Shown here one piece after another: positions 61,890-64,000 of a DNA stretch of 64,000 bases. Position 1 is the stretch's first letter. Each line of letters begins with the position of its first letter. The notes beneath the pieces are model-generated. The model made no database searches and had not been told where the DNA came from. It saw only the letters and a list, made by a program, of their open reading frames with translations. Source of the stretch: Eubacterium plexicaudatum ASF492 (lineage in GTDB: Bacteria > Bacillota > Clostridia > Lachnospirales > Lachnospiraceae); the NCBI RefSeq assembly GCF_000364225.2, contig NZ_AQFT02000001.1, forward strand, positions 4,111,501 through 4,175,500, written 5' to 3'. Position numbers and translations under genes: made by a program.

Positions 61890-63523
61890 GGTTCCACCGC
61901 CTTTCCCTGGAATTCACTCTTGAAACGAAAAGTTACATGGATATTCCGCTCATGGTCGATTTCGATCCGCTCAATCAGCCGGTCAATCAGTTCTGCCGTA
62001 AGCGAGTGGTCCTGCGCCAGTGACTTTGCATCCTTTTCCATTGACCGGCAGCGCACAAGCCGGCTGTCCAGGGCGTCCATATCCTTTTCCAGCGCCTCAA
62101 TTTCGCCGGACAGTGTGCCGATGGATTCCTCATAAGCTGTTTTCAGTTCAAAGTATTCCTCATTTGTTAAGATACCCTGAACGAAGTTCTCATACAGGCC
62201 GCGGATCAGCCGGCGTTTCTTTTCGATTTCCTGCCGTCTGGCCGACATCTGGTTTTTCAGCCTGTCCTTGTCCTGTTTTTGCTTTGCCTCCAGCTGAAAG
62301 AGGGGGAGGGACATTCCCAGGGCAACAGACAGCTCTTTTTCCAGAATAGCTGTGACCGTGGCGATAAGCTCCGTTTCCTGCATCATCACGCCTTTACAGC
62401 TATCCTTTGCCACACGGCTGTTGGTGAGGCAGTGGAACCAGTAAACATCCGGCCCTTTCTTGCGCTCGGCGCGCTGCCGGTGGAGGCTCCTGCCGCAGTC
62501 GGCACAGAACACCTTCCCCTTGAAAATGTTTGGGGTGTAGGGCCGCTTTGGGACCGCCCGGCTTTCCTCACAGATTTGTTTCCGGTATTCCTGCACCGCT
62601 GTAAAGAGCTCATAACTGATGATTGGCTCATGGGTGCATCTTGCAATAATCAGGTTGTCCTCCCCGGCCTTAACCTGCTGATGGTCCACGATCTTTGTCT
62701 TTCCCTGCACCAGATCGCCGGTGTAGACCTCGCTTTCCAGAATCTTCATTACGGTGCGTGTCTGCCATTTCCCGCTCCCGATCAGGCCGGGGCTGGTGAT
62801 CTCTCCGGTGGATTTTTTGTAATGGCTGGGCGCCGTGATCCCCATTTCATTCAGGTTGCGGACGATACGGTTCAGCGCCACATGCTCATGCGCCCACTCA
62901 AAAATCTGCCTCACAACAGGGGCGGTATCTTCATCGATCAGAAGTTTATGGCAGTTGTCCGGGTCTTTGCGGTAGCCGTAGGGCGCCCGTGCGCCGATGT
63001 AATCGCCGTCTTTCATGGCCTGTCTTGCCTGGGCCTTGATCTTCCTGCCAATGTCCAATGCGTAAGCCTCGTTTATCATATTTTTCAAGGGAAGCATAAT
63101 GCCGCCGTGCAGGCTGCCGGCATCTGCCGTGTCAAACTGGTCCGTGACAGCGATAAAACGGACGTTATGGGCGTGGAAATACTGTTCGATATAATAACCA
63201 GTATCAATGGAATTCCGCCCCAACCGGGAGAGGTCCTTGACAATCACACAGTCAATATGGCCTGCCTCAATATCGGAAAGCATCTGCTGGAAACCGGGGC
63301 GGTGGAAGTTTGTACCCGTCGCTCCATTGTCGATATAGGTATCATAGACAACGAAATCCGGTTTGTCCGCAAGGAAATCATTCAGCACCAGCTTTTGGTT
63401 TTCCACCGAACAGCCCCGCTTTTTGTTATCTTCCACAGAAAGACGGATATACAGTGCCACATGCACATATAAGGACGGCGCCGGCATGGGAGCCGTTGCC
63501 TGTTTCCTGCTCTTTCTTGCCAT
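61871..63523 (-). CDS. Large serine recombinase, second in the row
   Basis: 550 aa. Catalytic Ser29 in ALYIRLSVED; YIDNGATGTNFHRPGFQQML, VIVKDLSRLGRNSIDTGYY; recombinase domain (YIGARAPYGYRKDPDNCHKLLID); zinc ribbon CADCGRSLHRQRAER...C; coiled coil and an FRFKSEFQG beta end. A basic 18-residue extension precedes the core. Complete. Confidence 0.92.
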   Translation of the reverse strand: MARKSRKQATAPMPAPSLYVHVALYIRLSVEDNKKRGCSVENQKLVLNDFLADKPDFVVYDTYIDNGATGTNFHRPGFQQMLSDIEAGHIDCVIVKDLSRLGRNSIDTGYYIEQYFHAHNVRFIAVTDQFDTADAGSLHGGIMLPLKNMINEAYALDIGRKIKAQARQAMKDGDYIGARAPYGYRKDPDNCHKLLIDEDTAPVVRQIFEWAHEHVALNRIVRNLNEMGITAPSHYKKSTGEITSPGLIGSGKWQTRTVMKILESEVYTGDLVQGKTKIVDHQQVKAGEDNLIIARCTHEPIISYELFTAVQEYRKQICEESRAVPKRPYTPNIFKGKVFCADCGRSLHRQRAERKKGPDVYWFHCLTNSRVAKDSCKGVMMQETELIATVTAILEKELSVALGMSLPLFQLEAKQKQDKDRLKNQMSARRQEIEKKRRLIRGLYENFVQGILTNEEYFELKTAYEESIGTLSGEIEALEKDMDALDSRLVRCRSMEKDAKSLAQDHSLTAELIDRLIERIEIDHERNIHVTFRFKSEFQGKAVEPCTKNM

Positions 63524-64000
63524 TTAGCCCACCTTCCTTTCTTTGCCCTGTACGGCAATCTGTTCCGCCAGGGAAACCGCTTTCTGGTATTCATCCTGGT
63601 AATTAAATTCAATGTGCAGCTCGTCTTTCCCCATTACCCGTATGCTGCGGATAAGCTGCATGACCGCCCTCCGGTCAATTTCCTCCATCGTGGTGAATTG
63701 CATAAAGTGGTTGATCCAGCGGTTCCGCTCGCTGCGGTTCTCCAGTACGTCCGTCAGCTTTTCGTTCCACTCGGCAACCGCTTTCTGCAGCAGTTCAATA
63801 TCCGCATTGTATTTCCGCTTATAGGAGAGGAATTCTTCTTTGGTGAGAATCCCGCTCACCAGGTTTTCATAGAGTTTTGCCTTGAAACCCTCAACCTGCG
63901 CCATACGTTTCTCATTTGCTTTGATCTGCCCGGCGTATTCCAGGGCCAGTTCCCGGTTGATCCGCTCCTGGCTGATACTGGACAGCAGCGCATCCAGGGA
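63524..64000 (-). CDS. Large serine recombinase, first in the row, partial
   Basis: Open from the window edge to 63524: coiled coil (ALEYAGQIKANEKRMAQVEGFKAKLYENLVSGILTKEEFLSYKRKYNADIELLQKAV) and the end AVMQLIRSIRVMGKDELHIEFNYQDEYQKAV. Its catalytic part lies beyond 64000. Its TAG is directly followed by the next gene's start, so the three are one operon. Confidence 0.88.
   Translation of the reverse strand, partial: SLDALLSSISQERINRELALEYAGQIKANEKRMAQVEGFKAKLYENLVSGILTKEEFLSYKRKYNADIELLQKAVAEWNEKLTDVLENRSERNRWINHFMQFTTMEEIDRRAVMQLIRSIRVMGKDELHIEFNYQDEYQKAVSLAEQIAVQGKERKVG

Noticed and set aside
61185-63472. Long + strand frames opposite the serine recombinases (316 and 397 codons)
   Set aside because: Both are complements of well-defined recombinase domains; no ribosome sites or motifs.

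Overview
The window is a heavily rearranged accessory region from a low-to-mid GC Firmicute, most likely a gut Clostridium relative of the Lachnospiraceae. The reasons are the AGGAGG ribosome sites, the Tn916- and Tn4451-type mobile genes, the TnpV/TnpW/Cys-rich-VLP/KTR accessory genes, the AgrA/AgrC regulators and DUF6033-type proteins. No rRNA, tRNA or CRISPR array was seen. Family names come from recognising motifs; no database search was possible.

Layout. 0-9.6 kb: a partial Fic gene, an IS200-type element, remnants of a serine recombinase, TnpV and an ABC transporter, then a decayed integrative element (two sigma-like regulators, Cys-rich VLP protein, replisome organiser, DnaC-like ATPase with an amber stop, broken TnpW) and an Rpn-type nuclease. 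9.6-14.5 kb: nested insertion sequences. An IS50-like IS (9-bp target duplication) sits in the terminal hairpin of an IS200-type element, and another IS (8-bp duplication) splits an IS4-type transposase. 14.7-18.7 kb: a second TnpV, a sigma factor/membrane protein/zinc-ribbon operon, and the leader and first genes of a truncated transposon. 18.8-25.2 kb: two kinds of ~20-21 bp repeat array around a HEPN-type putative defence pair and a methyltransferase.

25.5-42.0 kb is the most distinctive part. An AgrA/AgrC-like two-component pair is followed, all on the + strand, by seven genes for small, non-enzymatic-looking proteins. Several share an N-terminal GIG/GYP..GY motif, a DUF6033-like core or a C-terminal FD(I/A)KA tail. 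Three of the genes carry the same 55-nt two-hairpin leader, with compensatory base changes, 25-28 nt before the start codon. The cluster has been hit by an IS1182-like IS and by an IS66 element, and the IS66 itself contains a TniA/TniB-like transposon. Exact target duplications allow each original gene to be rebuilt. A second TniA/TniB-like transposon follows at 42.0-45.6 kb.

45.7-53.7 kb is a mobilizable transposon: MOB relaxase, XRE regulators, TPR protein, M23 peptidase, sigma factor and large serine recombinase. 54.1-58.4 kb is the right-hand module of a Tn916-family element (Orf7- and Orf8-like genes, DUF3173, tyrosine integrase), with the integrase split by a third IS1182-like copy and then truncated. 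58.4-60.2 kb is an IS110-family element with a probable bridge-RNA region. 60.3-64.0 kb holds three tightly packed serine recombinases on the - strand, the third running off the window.

Many genes carry one-base length changes in homopolymers. These may reflect decay, slippage or uncorrected assembly error, and should be checked before any frameshift here is taken as biology.
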